A DNA stretch of 64,000 nucleotides from Hyphomicrobiales bacterium. GTDB taxonomy: Bacteria; Pseudomonadota; Alphaproteobacteria; Rhizobiales; Rhizobiaceae. Shown here piece after piece: positions 8,843 to 18,939 of this stretch. The DNA lies in contig UCJH01000026.1 of assembly GCA_900472785.1 (NCBI GenBank), positions 33,091-97,090 of the forward strand. Reading direction: 5' to 3'. The position numbers and the translations under genes were made by a program. Each line of letters starts with the position of its first letter. Position 1 is the stretch's first letter. The notes beneath the pieces were generated by a model. It worked only from the letters and a program-made list of their open reading frames with translations. It was not told the DNA's origin and did not search any database.

Positions 8843-9010
8843 GGCTGTGCTCCCTTTGCTGGAAAGTTTTCTCCAATAGGCTTGCTTCGGTCAAGCGTGT
8901 GTTCTCGCGGAACAGGCCAATTTCAGCCCGGAAACGAAAGTCATGTTGCGTTGCCGCATGTTTCGCTTTATCGGGTTTCCAGCATTTCATCGCTGATCTG
9001 GGAGACACAT

Positions 9011-9547
9011 ATGCGTATTGACGCAATTTCCATCGGAAAAAATCCACCGGAAGATATCAACGTCATTGTCGAGGTGCCCGTCGGCGGCCATCCGATCAAG
9101 TATGAAATGGACAAGGAAGCCGGTACGCTGGTCGTCGATCGCTTTCTCTATACGCCGATGACCTACCCGGGCAATTACGGCTTCGTTCCGCACACGCTGT
9201 CCGACGACGGCGACCCGATCGACGTTCTGATCGCTTCGACGCGTCCGCTGGTGCCGGGCTGCGTCATCAATGTGCGCCCGATCGGCGTGATGATGATGGA
9301 AGACAATTCCGGCAAGGACGAAAAAGTCATCGCCGTGCCGAATTATCACCTGACCAAGCGCTACGACAAGGTCAAGGACTACACCGACCTGCCGGAAATC
9401 ACCCTGCAGCAGATCGAGCACTTCTTCGAGCACTACAAGGATCTGGAGCCCGGAAAGTGGGTCAAGATCTTCGGCTGGAAGGATGCCGACACGGCCCGCC
9501 AGCTGATCGTCGAGGCGATCGAGCGTGCCAAGGTAGCCAAGAAGTAA
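9011..9547 (+). CDS. ppa: Inorganic pyrophosphatase
   Basis: Soluble family-I pyrophosphatase (PPi to 2 Pi), 178 residues as in E. coli Ppa. The signature DGDPIDVL with three metal-binding aspartates is present near residues 66-73, preceded by [11 protein letters not shown]. The start is the ATG at 9011 with GGAGA 5 bases upstream. The open frame continues upstream to 8882, but that extension has no pyrophosphatase character. It pulls biosynthetic reactions forward by removing PPi. A strong terminator follows. Confidence 0.96.
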   Translation: MRIDAISIGKNPPEDINVIVEVPVGGHPIKYEMDKEAGTLVVDRFLYTPMTYPGNYGFVPHTLSDDGDPIDVLIASTRPLVPGCVINVRPIGVMMMEDNSGKDEKVIAVPNYHLTKRYDKVKDYTDLPEITLQQIEHFFEHYKDLEPGKWVKIFGWKDADTARQLIVEAIERAKVAKK

Positions 9548-9562
9548 GTCGTTTCATCACGA

Positions 9563-9602
9563 CAAAAAACACCTCCGGTTCTATCGATCCGGAGGTGTTT
9601 CT
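9563..9602 (+). terminator. Rho-independent terminator after ppa
   Basis: AAACACCTCCGG (9567-9578) and CCGGAGGTGTTT (9589-9600) form a 12-bp stem with a 10-base loop. It is flanked by A-rich and T-rich ends, so it can work in both directions. It closes ppa. Confidence 0.9.
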
Positions 9603-9661
9603 GTTTCGGGCTCTTGCTTCCGGTTTTGCGCGTCATATGTGACGCGCAACGTTGTGACCGA

Positions 9662-9961
9662 TCAGTTGATGCCGAGGAGAGCCGGCGCGATCGTCGTGTT
9701 GAGAAAGAGCTGCAGGAAGTACAGGATGACCAGGACAACAAGCGGTGAAAGATCGACGCCGCCCATGTTCGGCAGGATGCGGCGGATCGGGCGATAGAGC
9801 GGTTCGGTCAGCTGGTACAGCGAGCGTCCGATCATGTTGATTGCCTGATTGTTCACGTTGATCACGTTGAAGGCGTAGAGCCAGGAGAAGATGGCCGATG
9901 CGATGATCAGGAACCATGCAATATTGATGATGAAGTTCAGTGTGCCAATGACAGCAATCAT
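9662..9961 (-). CDS. YggT-family membrane protein
   Basis: Small integral membrane protein of 99 residues with two YggT-type hydrophobic stretches. Between them is the family motif LTEPLYRPIRRILPNMGGVDLSP, quoted here as LTEPLYRPIRRILPN (residues about 50-65). YggT proteins are linked to osmotic or cell-division-associated roles, but the function is not settled. The start was set at 9961 because GGAG lies 6 bases upstream; an in-frame extension to 10153 would add 64 non-conserved residues. Confidence 0.85.
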   Translation of the reverse strand: MIAVIGTLNFIINIAWFLIIASAIFSWLYAFNVINVNNQAINMIGRSLYQLTEPLYRPIRRILPNMGGVDLSPLVVLVILYFLQLFLNTTIAPALLGIN

Positions 9962-10095
9962 GCCAGTCTCCAATTCGTTGTTGACAGACATGTAGACATT
10001 GACGACTAAACCGGCAAGTCCGTGTCGGGTAGCGGTTGAAACATGTTTAATGGGGGTGCCGGCGTTGCGCGACCCCGCAAGAAAGAGACTGCCGC

Positions 10096-11373
10096 ATGTC
10101 CTCCATTCAAGGCGCAGACCGGTTTGCGGCTTTCCGCCATGTTTCCTATACACGTTTCTTCTTCGCCCGATTCCTGGCGTCCTTCGCGATCCAGATTGTC
10201 AGCGTCTCCGTTGGCTGGCAGATGTACGAACAGACGCAGAATACGCTTTATCTCGGCTTGATCGGCCTCTTTCAATTCCTGCCGTCGCTGATCCTCATGC
10301 TGGTGACCGGTTCGGTCGCCGACCGCTACAACCGTCGTGCCATCGTCTCCATCTGCATGGTGCTCAGCGCTCTTTGCGCAGCGGCCCTTCTGGCTTTGAC
10401 GATCGCCGACGCCTTTTCGCCCTGGCCGGTCTTCGCGATCCTGATCGTCTTCGGCATCGAGCGCGCCTTCATGGCGCCGGCGGTGCAGTCGCTGGCGCCC
10501 AATCTCGTTCCGCCTCAGGATCTGTCGAACGCCATTGCCTGGAATTCCTCCTCCTGGCAGACGGCCGCCATCATCGGCCCTGTCGCCGGCGGCCTGCTCT
10601 ACGGCGCAAGCGCTGTCGTCGCCTATTCGGTGGCGCTCGGCTTTCTGGTATTGTCGGCCATCCTTGTCTTCCTGATCGAAAAGCCGGAGCAGCGGACGTT
10701 GCGCGAGCCAACCAACTGGTCGTCGATTCTGGCCGGCTTCCGCTTCATTCGTTCGGAAAAGGTCGTGCTCGGCGCGATCTCGCTCGATCTCTTCGCGGTC
10801 CTGCTGGGTGGCGCCGTGGCGCTGATGCCGGTGTTTGCCAGCGAAATCCTCGTGCTCGGGCCGCTCGGTCTCGGGCTCCTGCGCTCCGCTCCGGGCATCG
10901 GCGCCATCGTGGTCGCGATCTTGCTTGCGACCTACCCCATCCGTCACCATGCCGGCACCCTGATGTTCGCGGGCGTAGCGCTGTTCGGCGTTGGCACGGT
11001 CGTCTTCGGTCTGTCGCAGGTGGCCTGGCTGTCGATCGCTGCGTTGATGCTGATGGGTGCCGCCGATATGATCTCGGTCTATGTCCGCGAAACGCTGATC
11101 GCGCTCTGGACGCCGGATGCCGTGCGCGGCCGCGTCAATGCCGTGAACATGGTCTTTATCGGCGCCTCGAACGAACTGGGCGAGTTTCGTGCCGGTACCA
11201 TGGCGCACGTGATCGGCGCTGTCCCGGCCGTGGTGATCGGCGGTCTTGGTACGCTGGCTGTCTCGATCATCTGGGCGCTGGGTTTTCCGCAACTGCGCAG
11301 GATCGATTCGCTGGATGCGCCCGCCCATGTGGTCGAGCGACCGGAAGCTGCAGATCCGACTGCGGTGCTCTGA
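10096..11373 (+). CDS. MFS transporter, probable exporter
   Basis: Inner-membrane major facilitator protein of 425 residues with about 12 hydrophobic segments. After the second segment comes the conserved cytoplasmic loop GSVADRYNRR (motif A) near residues 73-82. The layout and the segment LASFAIQIVSVSVGWQMYE resemble the EntS/MdfA-like exporter group in which siderophores or drugs are exported. The substrate is unknown. It is divergent from yggT with its start 135 bases from that gene. Confidence 0.8.
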   Translation: MSSIQGADRFAAFRHVSYTRFFFARFLASFAIQIVSVSVGWQMYEQTQNTLYLGLIGLFQFLPSLILMLVTGSVADRYNRRAIVSICMVLSALCAAALLALTIADAFSPWPVFAILIVFGIERAFMAPAVQSLAPNLVPPQDLSNAIAWNSSSWQTAAIIGPVAGGLLYGASAVVAYSVALGFLVLSAILVFLIEKPEQRTLREPTNWSSILAGFRFIRSEKVVLGAISLDLFAVLLGGAVALMPVFASEILVLGPLGLGLLRSAPGIGAIVVAILLATYPIRHHAGTLMFAGVALFGVGTVVFGLSQVAWLSIAALMLMGAADMISVYVRETLIALWTPDAVRGRVNAVNMVFIGASNELGEFRAGTMAHVIGAVPAVVIGGLGTLAVSIIWALGFPQLRRIDSLDAPAHVVERPEAADPTAVL

Positions 11374-11488
11374 CGGGCGTAAGCGATAGTCCGGCAGGCG
11401 GAGGCCGATCGAACAGGCTGTATCAGTTCAAGCGGACAGGCGGCTTAGTCCGGTCCGGTGCGTCGCGATGGCCAAAGAGCATCTCGCC

Positions 11489-11977
11489 TTACAGCTCCTG
11501 TGGCGCCTCGGCCTCCTCCGCAACCTCGAGCTTGGCCGCCACTTCCTGCCGCTTGATGATGCGATCGCGCCCCGAAACGCCCAGAAGATCGGCGATGCGC
11601 CAGATCACATGGTCTTCCATCTCGCTCCGCTTTCCATCGGCGTAGACGATTTCCCACAGCATGCCGACAAGGTCGATCCGCTGCTCCTCGGAAAAATGCC
11701 GCTTGATGTCGGAGGTAAAGCGGAAGAAATCGATGGCCTGGCTCTCCGCCGTCTCGCCGGCGGCAATCAGCGCGTTGAGCGTGGAGTCGTCGAGCTTGTA
11801 ATGATCCTTGATCATTCCACGGACTTTTTTCCGTTCCGATTCCAGCGTTTCGCCGTCTGCATCCATGACCTGGATGCAGAGCGCCATCACGGCAATGCGT
11901 GGATCGCCCGCCTCGATCACGGTCGGGGAGGTGGCTTCCGTCAGGCTTTCGAGAAAAGCGCGAAATCGTTCAAACAT
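11489..11977 (-). CDS. TerB-like protein
   Basis: Acidic protein of 162 residues. Repeated motifs of the TerB/DjlA-N helical domain are readable: ALCIQVMDADGETLESER (residues about 32-49) and MLWEIVYADGKRSEMEDH (about 104-121), in which the acidic residues bind metal. TerB was named for tellurite resistance, but in most genomes it is a general metal-binding stress domain, and nothing here points to tellurite. The C-terminus is Glu/Ala-rich. It stands alone, upstream in the same direction as hemY's tail. Confidence 0.75.
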   Translation of the reverse strand: MFERFRAFLESLTEATSPTVIEAGDPRIAVMALCIQVMDADGETLESERKKVRGMIKDHYKLDDSTLNALIAAGETAESQAIDFFRFTSDIKRHFSEEQRIDLVGMLWEIVYADGKRSEMEDHVIWRIADLLGVSGRDRIIKRQEVAAKLEVAEEAEAPQEL

Positions 11978-12005
11978 GTCGGTCCGAAAAATGGGAGATC
12001 AAAAA

Positions 12006-13733
12006 TTAGAACAGGCGGAATGTCGTCTTTTCAAGCGGCTTTTCCTTCCGCACGCCCGGATCGTCTGGTGCATGGCCGAAAAAGGGCTCCGTAATGATGG
12101 GCTCCGGCTTCTTTCGCTCGCCGACAGCATCGGTGACGATCATTTCCGGGATTTTTTCCGTCTCGGTGCCGGTTTCCCGTTTTGATGCCGGCTGCTCCTG
12201 CACCTTTGCGACGACGGGCTGCTTGACGACGACAGGTTGCGGCTCCGGGTCCGGTTGTCTGGCGACCTCGATGACCTGTGCTTTCTCAGGCGCCTCATCG
12301 ATGATATCTGGCACCCTGGCCGGTGTGACGGAGACCGGTGTAACCGAGACAGGCGTGGCGGAGACGGATGTGACGGCAACCGGCGGCAGGGCACGGATGG
12401 CGGCATCGATGCTGCTCAGCGTGCCTTCCTCGACCGGACCGGACAACTTGCTGACCGGCGCCTTCCACTCGAAGGCGTCAAGCCTGCCGCTGACCGGCGA
12501 CACCGGCAGCCAGTCCGGCGATGTCACGCCGTCCGCCGTCCAGGCGGCATCCCGTGGGCTCTTCAAGGCCTGGTTCATCCAGTGACGGATACGGCCGTCA
12601 TCTCCGGTATCGGCCTCCTCGATATCGGCGAGCAGCAGGAAGACACTTTCGCTCGGAGCAAGTCTTGCGGCAGCTTCCGCCTTGCTGCGGGCAAGCGGCA
12701 GTTCGCGCGCCTCGAGCGCCGCTTCGGCAACGGTCGCCAGCGACACCGCATTGTTCGGCTTCAGCGCTTCGAGCTTGTTGGCCCGCTTCAGCCGGTCAAT
12801 TGCGGAATCGCCGTTTCGCGCGCGCACGTAGAGCCGCGCGACTTCGGGATGCGGCTCCTGTTTCCAGAGCTTTTCGAGGATGGACGCACCCTTGCGCAGA
12901 TTGTCTTCGCGAAACAGTGCCTTGGCCGCGATCAGCCCCGCCGGCACGAGGCTTTCCGAGAGTTTCAGCGCGGCGGTCGCGTCGTCGCGCGCGCCTTTCG
13001 GGTCGGCTTCCAGCTTGTCGGAGGCGCGGGCCGTCAAAAGCACGGCCTTCTTGCGGTCGGCTTCCTTGCGATCCAGCACATGTGCTGCGCGGCTCTGGTC
13101 GATGAGGCGGATTGCTTCGTCCCACTGGCCGGTCTGGCCGCGATAGTCGAGGGCGGCCAGCGTCGCCCAGGGCAGGTGCGGCGCCTTGTCGGCGGCGCGC
13201 TCGGCATATTGCCGGGCTGCCTCGGTGGCACCGAGCCGCTTGGCTTCGAGATAGAGGCCGCGCAGGCCGAGCTCGCGGGTTTCCGGATCGTCGGCCATCA
13301 GCTCGAATTTCTTGCGGGCGTCGTCATACTTGCCCTCGATCAGAGCGGTCTGTGCCTCGAGCAGGTGGATCAACGGCTCCTGGTCGGCGCTCAGCAGCCC
13401 CTTCGTCCGGGCCGTCATTTTTCGCGCCAGATTGGCATCGCCGGCGCCTGCGGCGATCAAACCGGTCGACAGCGATTGATAGCCGCGGTCGCGCTTGCGG
13501 GCGCGGAAGTAACGCGAGATCGAGTGCGGCGAAAGCCAGACAACGCGGACGATCCAGATGGTGATCAGGACCGCGGCGATCAGCGAGGCGAGCAGCGTTG
13601 CCGCCACCATCAGGCTCATCTCGATGCGCTGCCCCTGCCAGATCAGCGACAGTTCGCCCGGACGGTCGGCAAGCCAGGAGAAGCCGGCACCGAGCGCCAG
13701 GATGATGAGGATGAAAAACAGGATACGGATCAT
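12006..13733 (-). CDS. hemY: HemY-like TPR membrane protein
   Basis: Protein of 575 residues with two N-terminal hydrophobic segments (about 1-20 and 40-65), a long helical, TPR-like middle (ARKKFELMADDPETRELGLR and similar) and a low-complexity Pro/Val/Thr C-terminal tail. This is the HemY N-terminal family found next to hemC/hemD. It is not the protoporphyrinogen oxidase also called HemY. The ATG at 13733 was chosen because GAGGAAG lies 7 bases upstream. It follows the Mic60-like gene by 11 bases, so the two are probably co-transcribed. In related alphaproteobacteria this protein is linked to heme synthesis and to Mic60. Confidence 0.82.
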   Translation of the reverse strand: MIRILFFILIILALGAGFSWLADRPGELSLIWQGQRIEMSLMVAATLLASLIAAVLITIWIVRVVWLSPHSISRYFRARKRDRGYQSLSTGLIAAGAGDANLARKMTARTKGLLSADQEPLIHLLEAQTALIEGKYDDARKKFELMADDPETRELGLRGLYLEAKRLGATEAARQYAERAADKAPHLPWATLAALDYRGQTGQWDEAIRLIDQSRAAHVLDRKEADRKKAVLLTARASDKLEADPKGARDDATAALKLSESLVPAGLIAAKALFREDNLRKGASILEKLWKQEPHPEVARLYVRARNGDSAIDRLKRANKLEALKPNNAVSLATVAEAALEARELPLARSKAEAAARLAPSESVFLLLADIEEADTGDDGRIRHWMNQALKSPRDAAWTADGVTSPDWLPVSPVSGRLDAFEWKAPVSKLSGPVEEGTLSSIDAAIRALPPVAVTSVSATPVSVTPVSVTPARVPDIIDEAPEKAQVIEVARQPDPEPQPVVVKQPVVAKVQEQPASKRETGTETEKIPEMIVTDAVGERKKPEPIITEPFFGHAPDDPGVRKEKPLEKTTFRLF

Positions 13734-13744
13734 CAAATTCTTCC

Positions 13745-14986
13745 TCAGCCCTGATTGGTCATGGCGCCGGCGACGGCCGCGTCAATCAGTCCCTCGACGC
13801 GGATGCGCTGGTCGAGCTTCGTCTTGAAATTCGCACCGGCCGATTTGGCTTCCTCCGGCAGGGCTTCCCATTCGAGGCTGGCACCCTTGAAATCGCCGTT
13901 GGTCAGCTTGTTTTCGATGCGCGCCACGACGGCGGCCGGGCCTTCGCCCTCGACGCTGCCGACCGGGCGGACCCGGATGGCAGAGGATGCGCTGTCGATC
14001 AACCGCGAGACGATGCCCTGGTCAGGATCCTTGTGTTCGGTCGCTTCCAGCATCGCATCGGCGACATCGGGGAAATCGCGGACCATGTCGGCGCGCGAGA
14101 CGATCCCGGTCGTGGCGTCGCCTGCAAGACCGGTCACGGCCGGGTCGTTGGCAGTAATGCTTTTCAGCGCATCGAGTTCGGCAAGGAACGGTCCGCCGCG
14201 ATCGATCGCCGTCTTCAGTGCGGTCACGGCAACGGCGCGGGCCAGTTGCACATCGCTTGCTGGCGCATCGATCTTCTTTTCCGCGGCTTCAAGGCGGGTC
14301 GAAAGTTCGGTTTTCGCCGTCGCCGTCGAAGCCTTCGCATCGGCGAGCCCGGATTTCAAGGCAGCCAGCTCATTGGTCAGAGTATTGATGCTGGCTTCAA
14401 GGCCCGACAGGTCGGCGGTCGCGCCGTTTCCGGCCTGCGCCGTGTTCTTTTCGAGCGCGGCAAGGCGCGTTTCCAGCGGCGCCAGATCGACATTTCCGGA
14501 AGCCTGCGGGGCGGCGGCAAGCTGCGCCTTCAGGGCCTCGACATCGGCGGCCAGGCTTTGGCTGACATCACCGCCGGAGTTCGGGTTGAGCGAGGGCAGG
14601 AGGCCGGCATATTGCAGGCCGCCGGCGGCCAGAAGCGCGATCAGGCCGCCGAGAATACCGGCAGCCAGCGCGCCGGCGCTCGACGGCGGCTTCGCGTAGT
14701 CTGCGCTAGTCCGCACCGGTTCCTCGACGTGGGCCGGTTCTTCCGCAAAGGCCGCGGAGGCAGATTCAGCCCTTGCATCGCTATCCCGTTCGTAGAGATC
14801 GTCTGCGGGCGCGGCCTGCGGCGCATCTTCCGATGTCTCCGCCGAAGCGATAACCGGTTCTTCCTTTGGCGATTCGTGGACGGTGTCGTTCTCGGCCGCG
14901 CCCAGCGCCGGGCTGTTGGCTTCCAGATCGATCGTCAGTGGCTCCTGCTCGGGTTTCGAACGGCGCGGCGGGGTTTCCGGTACCAT
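13745..14986 (-). CDS. Mitofilin/Mic60-like inner-membrane protein
   Basis: Protein of 413 residues. It has an acidic N-terminal cytoplasmic part (about 1-105), one membrane segment (AGALAAGILGGLIALLAAGG, about 106-126) and a coiled-coil middle (roughly 150-260, repeated LEARLAALEKN-like heptads). The C-terminal globular part (about 300-413, with VRPVGSVEGEGP and NKLTNGDFKGASLEWEAL) resembles the mitofilin domain. Alphaproteobacterial Mic60, the ancestor of the crista-junction protein, is known to sit beside hem genes, exactly as here between hemD and hemY. Membrane-shaping function in this organism is inference. Confidence 0.8.
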   Translation of the reverse strand: MVPETPPRRSKPEQEPLTIDLEANSPALGAAENDTVHESPKEEPVIASAETSEDAPQAAPADDLYERDSDARAESASAAFAEEPAHVEEPVRTSADYAKPPSSAGALAAGILGGLIALLAAGGLQYAGLLPSLNPNSGGDVSQSLAADVEALKAQLAAAPQASGNVDLAPLETRLAALEKNTAQAGNGATADLSGLEASINTLTNELAALKSGLADAKASTATAKTELSTRLEAAEKKIDAPASDVQLARAVAVTALKTAIDRGGPFLAELDALKSITANDPAVTGLAGDATTGIVSRADMVRDFPDVADAMLEATEHKDPDQGIVSRLIDSASSAIRVRPVGSVEGEGPAAVVARIENKLTNGDFKGASLEWEALPEEAKSAGANFKTKLDQRIRVEGLIDAAVAGAMTNQG

Positions 14987-15098
14987 GAGTATCTCTTCCC
15001 GTTGAATTGCATCGCATAAATTTGAACTACAGTCATAAACCTAGACACGCAGGCCGGTTAGGGAAAGCCCCTTGGCGGCGATTTGGCGCAAAACCTTT

Positions 15099-15803
15099 TT
15101 AGAGAAGCCTTAACAGGCTGTCTTCGTCCGGCGTTGCCGCGACCGCGACATTCGATATCGTGTCCGGCAGGATGCCGGCAATCGCTCGGCTGAGGCAGAG
15201 ATAGCGAAGGCCGGTCATGGCACTTGCCGAAGGCAGACCGAGGAATCGCTGCGCCGTTTCGCCGGAATACAAAAGCACGACATCCGGCGGCGTCTCGGCC
15301 AGAACCGACTGCAGCCGCTGCTCGGTGCCGTCCACAGGCACCATCCGGTAGCATTCCACCACTCGGAAATCGATGGCCTCGCGACGGAGACCGGCCTCGA
15401 AGTCGGGCGAGCGCGGCATGCCGGCCAGATACAGAAGCCTGTGGTTTGCATCTCCGGCCATCGTTTTGGCGATCCGCTTTGCAAGGCCGTCACCGGTGCC
15501 CGGACCGGTGACGATGGTTCGGAAACCCAGCGCGCGGGCGGCATTTTCAGTTGCTGTCCCCACGCAGAAAACCGGGATATCGAGATGGGCGCCAAGGCTC
15601 TCCGCTATCGAAGCCAGCGTTCGCACGGCCTCGGCGCTGGTCAGCGCCAGTGCACTATACGGTTCCAGAAGGGCCGCGCGTGCGGCTTCGGGATCGGCAA
15701 TGCCCTGCATCAGGGAAATAACAAGCGGCTCATGCCCCATCGCCCGCAGCCGCTCCGCCGTGCGGGCGGCGGCCGGTTGCGGGCGGGTGACGAGGATGCG
15801 CAT
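15099..15803 (-). CDS. hemD: Uroporphyrinogen-III synthase
   Basis: Protein of 234 residues that would close hydroxymethylbilane to uroporphyrinogen III. The family is poorly conserved, but the start RILVTRPQPAAARTAERL and the motif near residues 50-60 (ALTSAEAVRTL) are typical. The middle contains VGTATENAARALGF, and the C-terminal half has VVLLYSGETAQRFL. It begins 3 bases after the hemC stop, so the two are one operon. Assignment rests partly on this context. Confidence 0.88.
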   Translation of the reverse strand: MRILVTRPQPAAARTAERLRAMGHEPLVISLMQGIADPEAARAALLEPYSALALTSAEAVRTLASIAESLGAHLDIPVFCVGTATENAARALGFRTIVTGPGTGDGLAKRIAKTMAGDANHRLLYLAGMPRSPDFEAGLRREAIDFRVVECYRMVPVDGTEQRLQSVLAETPPDVVLLYSGETAQRFLGLPSASAMTGLRYLCLSRAIAGILPDTISNVAVAATPDEDSLLRLL

Positions 15804-15806
15804 GGA

Positions 15807-16736
15807 TCAGGTCCAGCTCGAAAAGAAGTCCGGCCCGGCGATGATGCGGATATCCTCGCCGGCCTTGGTGCCGATCTCCGCCGCATCGGCTGCCTTGCCC
15901 TCGGCCGATATCCGGTAATGCATGGTGCCGTCCGGCGTCAAAACCATGCCCGAGAAACGCAGCGCATCACCGTCCGAGACGGCGTAACCGGCAATCGGCG
16001 TCCGGCAGGAGCCGTCGAGCGCGGCAAGAAAGGCGCGCTCGCAGGTGACGGTTTCGTGGGTGCGGGCATCGTTGATCGCTTCGAGAAGCCGATTGATGCG
16101 ATCGTCACCGATACGGCTTTCGATGCAGATCGCGCCCTGCGCCGGCGCCGGCGGAAATGCGTCCGGATCCATGATCTCGGTTGGCACCGTCTCCTTGCCG
16201 AGACGCTTCAATCCGGCAAAGGCAAGCAGCGTCGCATCGACCTGGCCCTCGGCCAGCTTGCGCAGGCGGGTATCGACGAGGCCGCGATAGGTGATCACCT
16301 CGATATCCGGGCGCAACCGCCGGATCAGCGCCTGCCGGCGCAACGAGGACGAGCCGACCACGGCGCCTTTCGGCAGGTCGAGGAGTTTTTGCGCGGTCCG
16401 GCCGATGAAGGCGTCGCGGATGTCTTCACGCGGAAGATAAGCGGACAGGAACAGCCCGTTCGGCAGTTTCGTCGGCATGTCCTTGGAGGAATGGACGGCG
16501 AAATCCAGCCCTTCCGAGATGAGCAGGTCTTCCAGTTCCTGCGTGAACAGGCCCTTGCCGCCGATCTCCGACAGCGAACGGTCGGTGATCCGGTCGCCCA
16601 TGGTCGAAAGCACGACGATCTCGAACATCTCCGGCGGCAGGCCGTGCGCGGCCACCAGCCGGTCGCGGGTCTCATACGCCTGTGCGAGTGCCAGCGGGCT
16701 GCCGCGCGTGCCGATCCGGAAAGGTTTTGTTTGCAT
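15807..16736 (-). CDS. hemC: Hydroxymethylbilane synthase (porphobilinogen deaminase)
   Basis: Enzyme of 309 residues that joins four porphobilinogens to hydroxymethylbilane. The N-terminus [13 protein letters not shown] is diagnostic. The dipyrromethane cofactor cysteine lies in [12 protein letters not shown] in the C-terminal third, and the SSLRR motif in [13 protein letters not shown]. Cytosolic heme pathway enzyme, first gene of the leftward hemC-hemD-Mic60-hemY group. It is divergent from tsaD with 77 bases between the starts. Confidence 0.97.
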   Translation of the reverse strand: MQTKPFRIGTRGSPLALAQAYETRDRLVAAHGLPPEMFEIVVLSTMGDRITDRSLSEIGGKGLFTQELEDLLISEGLDFAVHSSKDMPTKLPNGLFLSAYLPREDIRDAFIGRTAQKLLDLPKGAVVGSSSLRRQALIRRLRPDIEVITYRGLVDTRLRKLAEGQVDATLLAFAGLKRLGKETVPTEIMDPDAFPPAPAQGAICIESRIGDDRINRLLEAINDARTHETVTCERAFLAALDGSCRTPIAGYAVSDGDALRFSGMVLTPDGTMHYRISAEGKAADAAEIGTKAGEDIRIIAGPDFFSSWT

Positions 16737-16813
16737 CCATGGCGATCCGTTGTTACCGGGTTCCGTGTAAACGCCTTTCCCGGCGACCGCAATCTTTAGA
16801 GTGAACGGCCCCT

Positions 16814-17911
16814 ATGTCCTCGCCCCTGCGCATCCTCGGCATCGAAACAAGCTGCGACGAAACCGCCGCTTCCGTCGTCGAGCGCGCTGCGGATGGCTGT
16901 GGGCGAATCTTGGGCGATGTAGTGCTGAGCCAGATGGAGGAGCACAGCGCCTATGGCGGCGTCGTGCCGGAGATCGCGGCGCGCGCCCATGTCGATGCGC
17001 TCGACACGCTGGTCGAGGAGGCGCTGCTGCGGGCCGGCGTCACCTTGCAGGACATAGACGCCATCGCCGCGACGAGCGGACCCGGCCTGATCGGCGGCCT
17101 GCTGGTCGGCCTGATGACCGGCAAGGCGATTGCGCGGGCTTCCGGCAAGCCGCTCTATGCGGTCAATCATCTCGAGGGCCACGCGCTGACGGCGCGGCTG
17201 ACGGACAATCTGGCCTTTCCCTATCTCATGCTGCTCGTTTCCGGCGGGCACACGCAGCTGGTCCTGATCAAGGGCATCGGCGACTACGAGCGCTGGGGCA
17301 CGACGATCGACGACGCGCTGGGCGAGGCCTTCGACAAGACGGCGAAACTGCTGGGTCTGCCCTATCCGGGTGGTCCGGCCGTCGAGCGAGCCGCAAGAAC
17401 CGGCAATCCCGACCGTTTCATCTTTCCCCGCCCGCTGGTCGGTGAAGCGCGGCTTGATTTTTCCTTCTCCGGCCTGAAGACGGCGGTGCGACAGGCGGCG
17501 CAATCGATCGAACCGGTCACCGAACAGGATATTTCCGATATCTGCGCCTCCTTCCAGAAGGCGATTTCGCGGACACTGAAGGATCGCATCGGCCGCGGCC
17601 TTGCGCGCTTCAAGGCGGAATTCGGCGGGCAGGCGGCGGAGCCGGTGCTTGTCGTGGCCGGCGGGGTCGCCGCCAACCAGGTGCTGCGGTCGACTTTGCA
17701 GGATCTGTGCGATGCCTCCGGCTTCCGCTTTCTGGCGCCGCCGCTCGACCTGTGCACGGACAATGCCGCGATGATCGCCTGGGCCGGTGCCGAGCGCATG
17801 GCGGCCGGCCTGCCGGCTGACGGGCTGGAGGTCGCGCCACGATCGCGCTGGCCGCTGGATGCCGATGCGCAGGCCCTGATCGGATCGGGAAAACGCGGAG
17901 CCAAATCATGA
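16814..17911 (+). CDS. tsaD: tRNA threonylcarbamoyladenosine transferase subunit TsaD
   Basis: Kae1/Qri7/TsaD protein of 365 residues, needed for the t6A37 modification of ANN-decoding tRNAs. It begins with [14 protein letters not shown], and the metal-binding motif HLEGHALTA (HxxxH) lies near residues 119-127. Further family blocks are SGGHTQLV and [12 protein letters not shown]. The last 4 bases overlap gpsA (ATGA), so the genes are translationally coupled. Confidence 0.97.
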   Translation: MSSPLRILGIETSCDETAASVVERAADGCGRILGDVVLSQMEEHSAYGGVVPEIAARAHVDALDTLVEEALLRAGVTLQDIDAIAATSGPGLIGGLLVGLMTGKAIARASGKPLYAVNHLEGHALTARLTDNLAFPYLMLLVSGGHTQLVLIKGIGDYERWGTTIDDALGEAFDKTAKLLGLPYPGGPAVERAARTGNPDRFIFPRPLVGEARLDFSFSGLKTAVRQAAQSIEPVTEQDISDICASFQKAISRTLKDRIGRGLARFKAEFGGQAAEPVLVVAGGVAANQVLRSTLQDLCDASGFRFLAPPLDLCTDNAAMIAWAGAERMAAGLPADGLEVAPRSRWPLDADAQALIGSGKRGAKS

Positions 17912-18909
17912 CCGAGATTCCACCGGCCAATGCGCAAAAGATCGTCGTGGTCGGTTCCGGTGCTTTTGGCACGGCGCTGGCTGCGGTTGCGGCCGCCAAT
18001 GGCAACCCCAATGTGGTTCTCCTGGCGCGGCGCGAAAGCGTCGTCGAGGCATTTTCCGAAACCGGCCGCAACGACGACGCGCTGCCGGGCATCGAATTGC
18101 CGCAGACGCTGTCGATGACGGTCGATCCGGCCGTGCTTTCCGGCGCGGGCATCGTGCTTTTCGCCATGCCGTCTCAGGCCCAGCAGGAGGCGGCACGTTC
18201 GCTCTCCGCCTTCATCGACAGCGATGCGGACGTCGTCACCTGCGCCAAGGGCATGGAGCGCGCCAGCGGACGGATGCTGACCGACGTGCTGGAAGCCGAA
18301 CTGCATCCGCAGCATATCGGTGTCCTCTCAGGTCCGGGCTTTGCAGCCGATATCGCCAGGGGCCTGCCGACGGCAATGGTTGTCGCGGCGTCGGATATCG
18401 AAAAGGCATCGGCCCTCGCCGAAGTCCTTTCGGGCAAGACCTTCCGCCTCTACCCCTCGGCGGACCGGACCGGCGTCCAGCTCGGCGGCGCGCTGAAGAA
18501 TGTGCTGGCGATCGCCTGTGGCATCGTCGAGGGCGCGGGGCTTGGCGATTCCGCGCGGGCTGCGCTGATCTCGCGGGGACTTGCCGAAATGTCGCGCTTC
18601 GTCTCCGCCCATGGCGGCGATCCTGACACCGTGCGGGGCTTGTCTGGCCTCGGCGATCTGGTTTTGACGGCCACCAGCCATCAGTCGCGCAACCTGCGTT
18701 TTGGTATTGCGCTCGGTCAGCGCGGCAGTGCCTCGGGCAAGGCCGAACTGGTCGAAGGCGCTTTTGCCGCATCGGTGGCCGCGCAGGTGGCGGATGGTCT
18801 TGGTGTCGATATGCCGATCACGCAGGCGGTCGCCGCGATCATCGACGGCAAGGTCGACGTGACGACGGCGCTGGAGCAGTTGATGTCCCGACCGATCACG
18901 CAGGAATAG
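17908..18909 (+). CDS. gpsA: Glycerol-3-phosphate dehydrogenase [NAD(P)+]
   Basis: Cytosolic enzyme of 333 residues that makes sn-glycerol-3-phosphate for phospholipid synthesis. The N-terminal Rossmann motif is [17 protein letters not shown] (residues about 16-32), and the catalytic domain motif is [14 protein letters not shown] with its active-site lysine. The start overlaps the tsaD stop. The linkage tsaD-gpsA-YciI-EVE is common in rhizobia. Confidence 0.96.
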   Translation: MTEIPPANAQKIVVVGSGAFGTALAAVAAANGNPNVVLLARRESVVEAFSETGRNDDALPGIELPQTLSMTVDPAVLSGAGIVLFAMPSQAQQEAARSLSAFIDSDADVVTCAKGMERASGRMLTDVLEAELHPQHIGVLSGPGFAADIARGLPTAMVVAASDIEKASALAEVLSGKTFRLYPSADRTGVQLGGALKNVLAIACGIVEGAGLGDSARAALISRGLAEMSRFVSAHGGDPDTVRGLSGLGDLVLTATSHQSRNLRFGIALGQRGSASGKAELVEGAFAASVAAQVADGLGVDMPITQAVAAIIDGKVDVTTALEQLMSRPITQE

Positions 18910-18939
18910 AAGTAGAAGCTTTTCAAACAGGAGACTGCC

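Noticed and set aside
8882..9010. 43-codon N-terminal extension of ppa
   Set aside because: Pyrophosphatase starts at the ATG at 9011, which has a good ribosome site; the extension is not family-like.
9962..10153. 64-codon extension of YggT
   Set aside because: The family is about 100 residues and a good ribosome site precedes the ATG at 9961.
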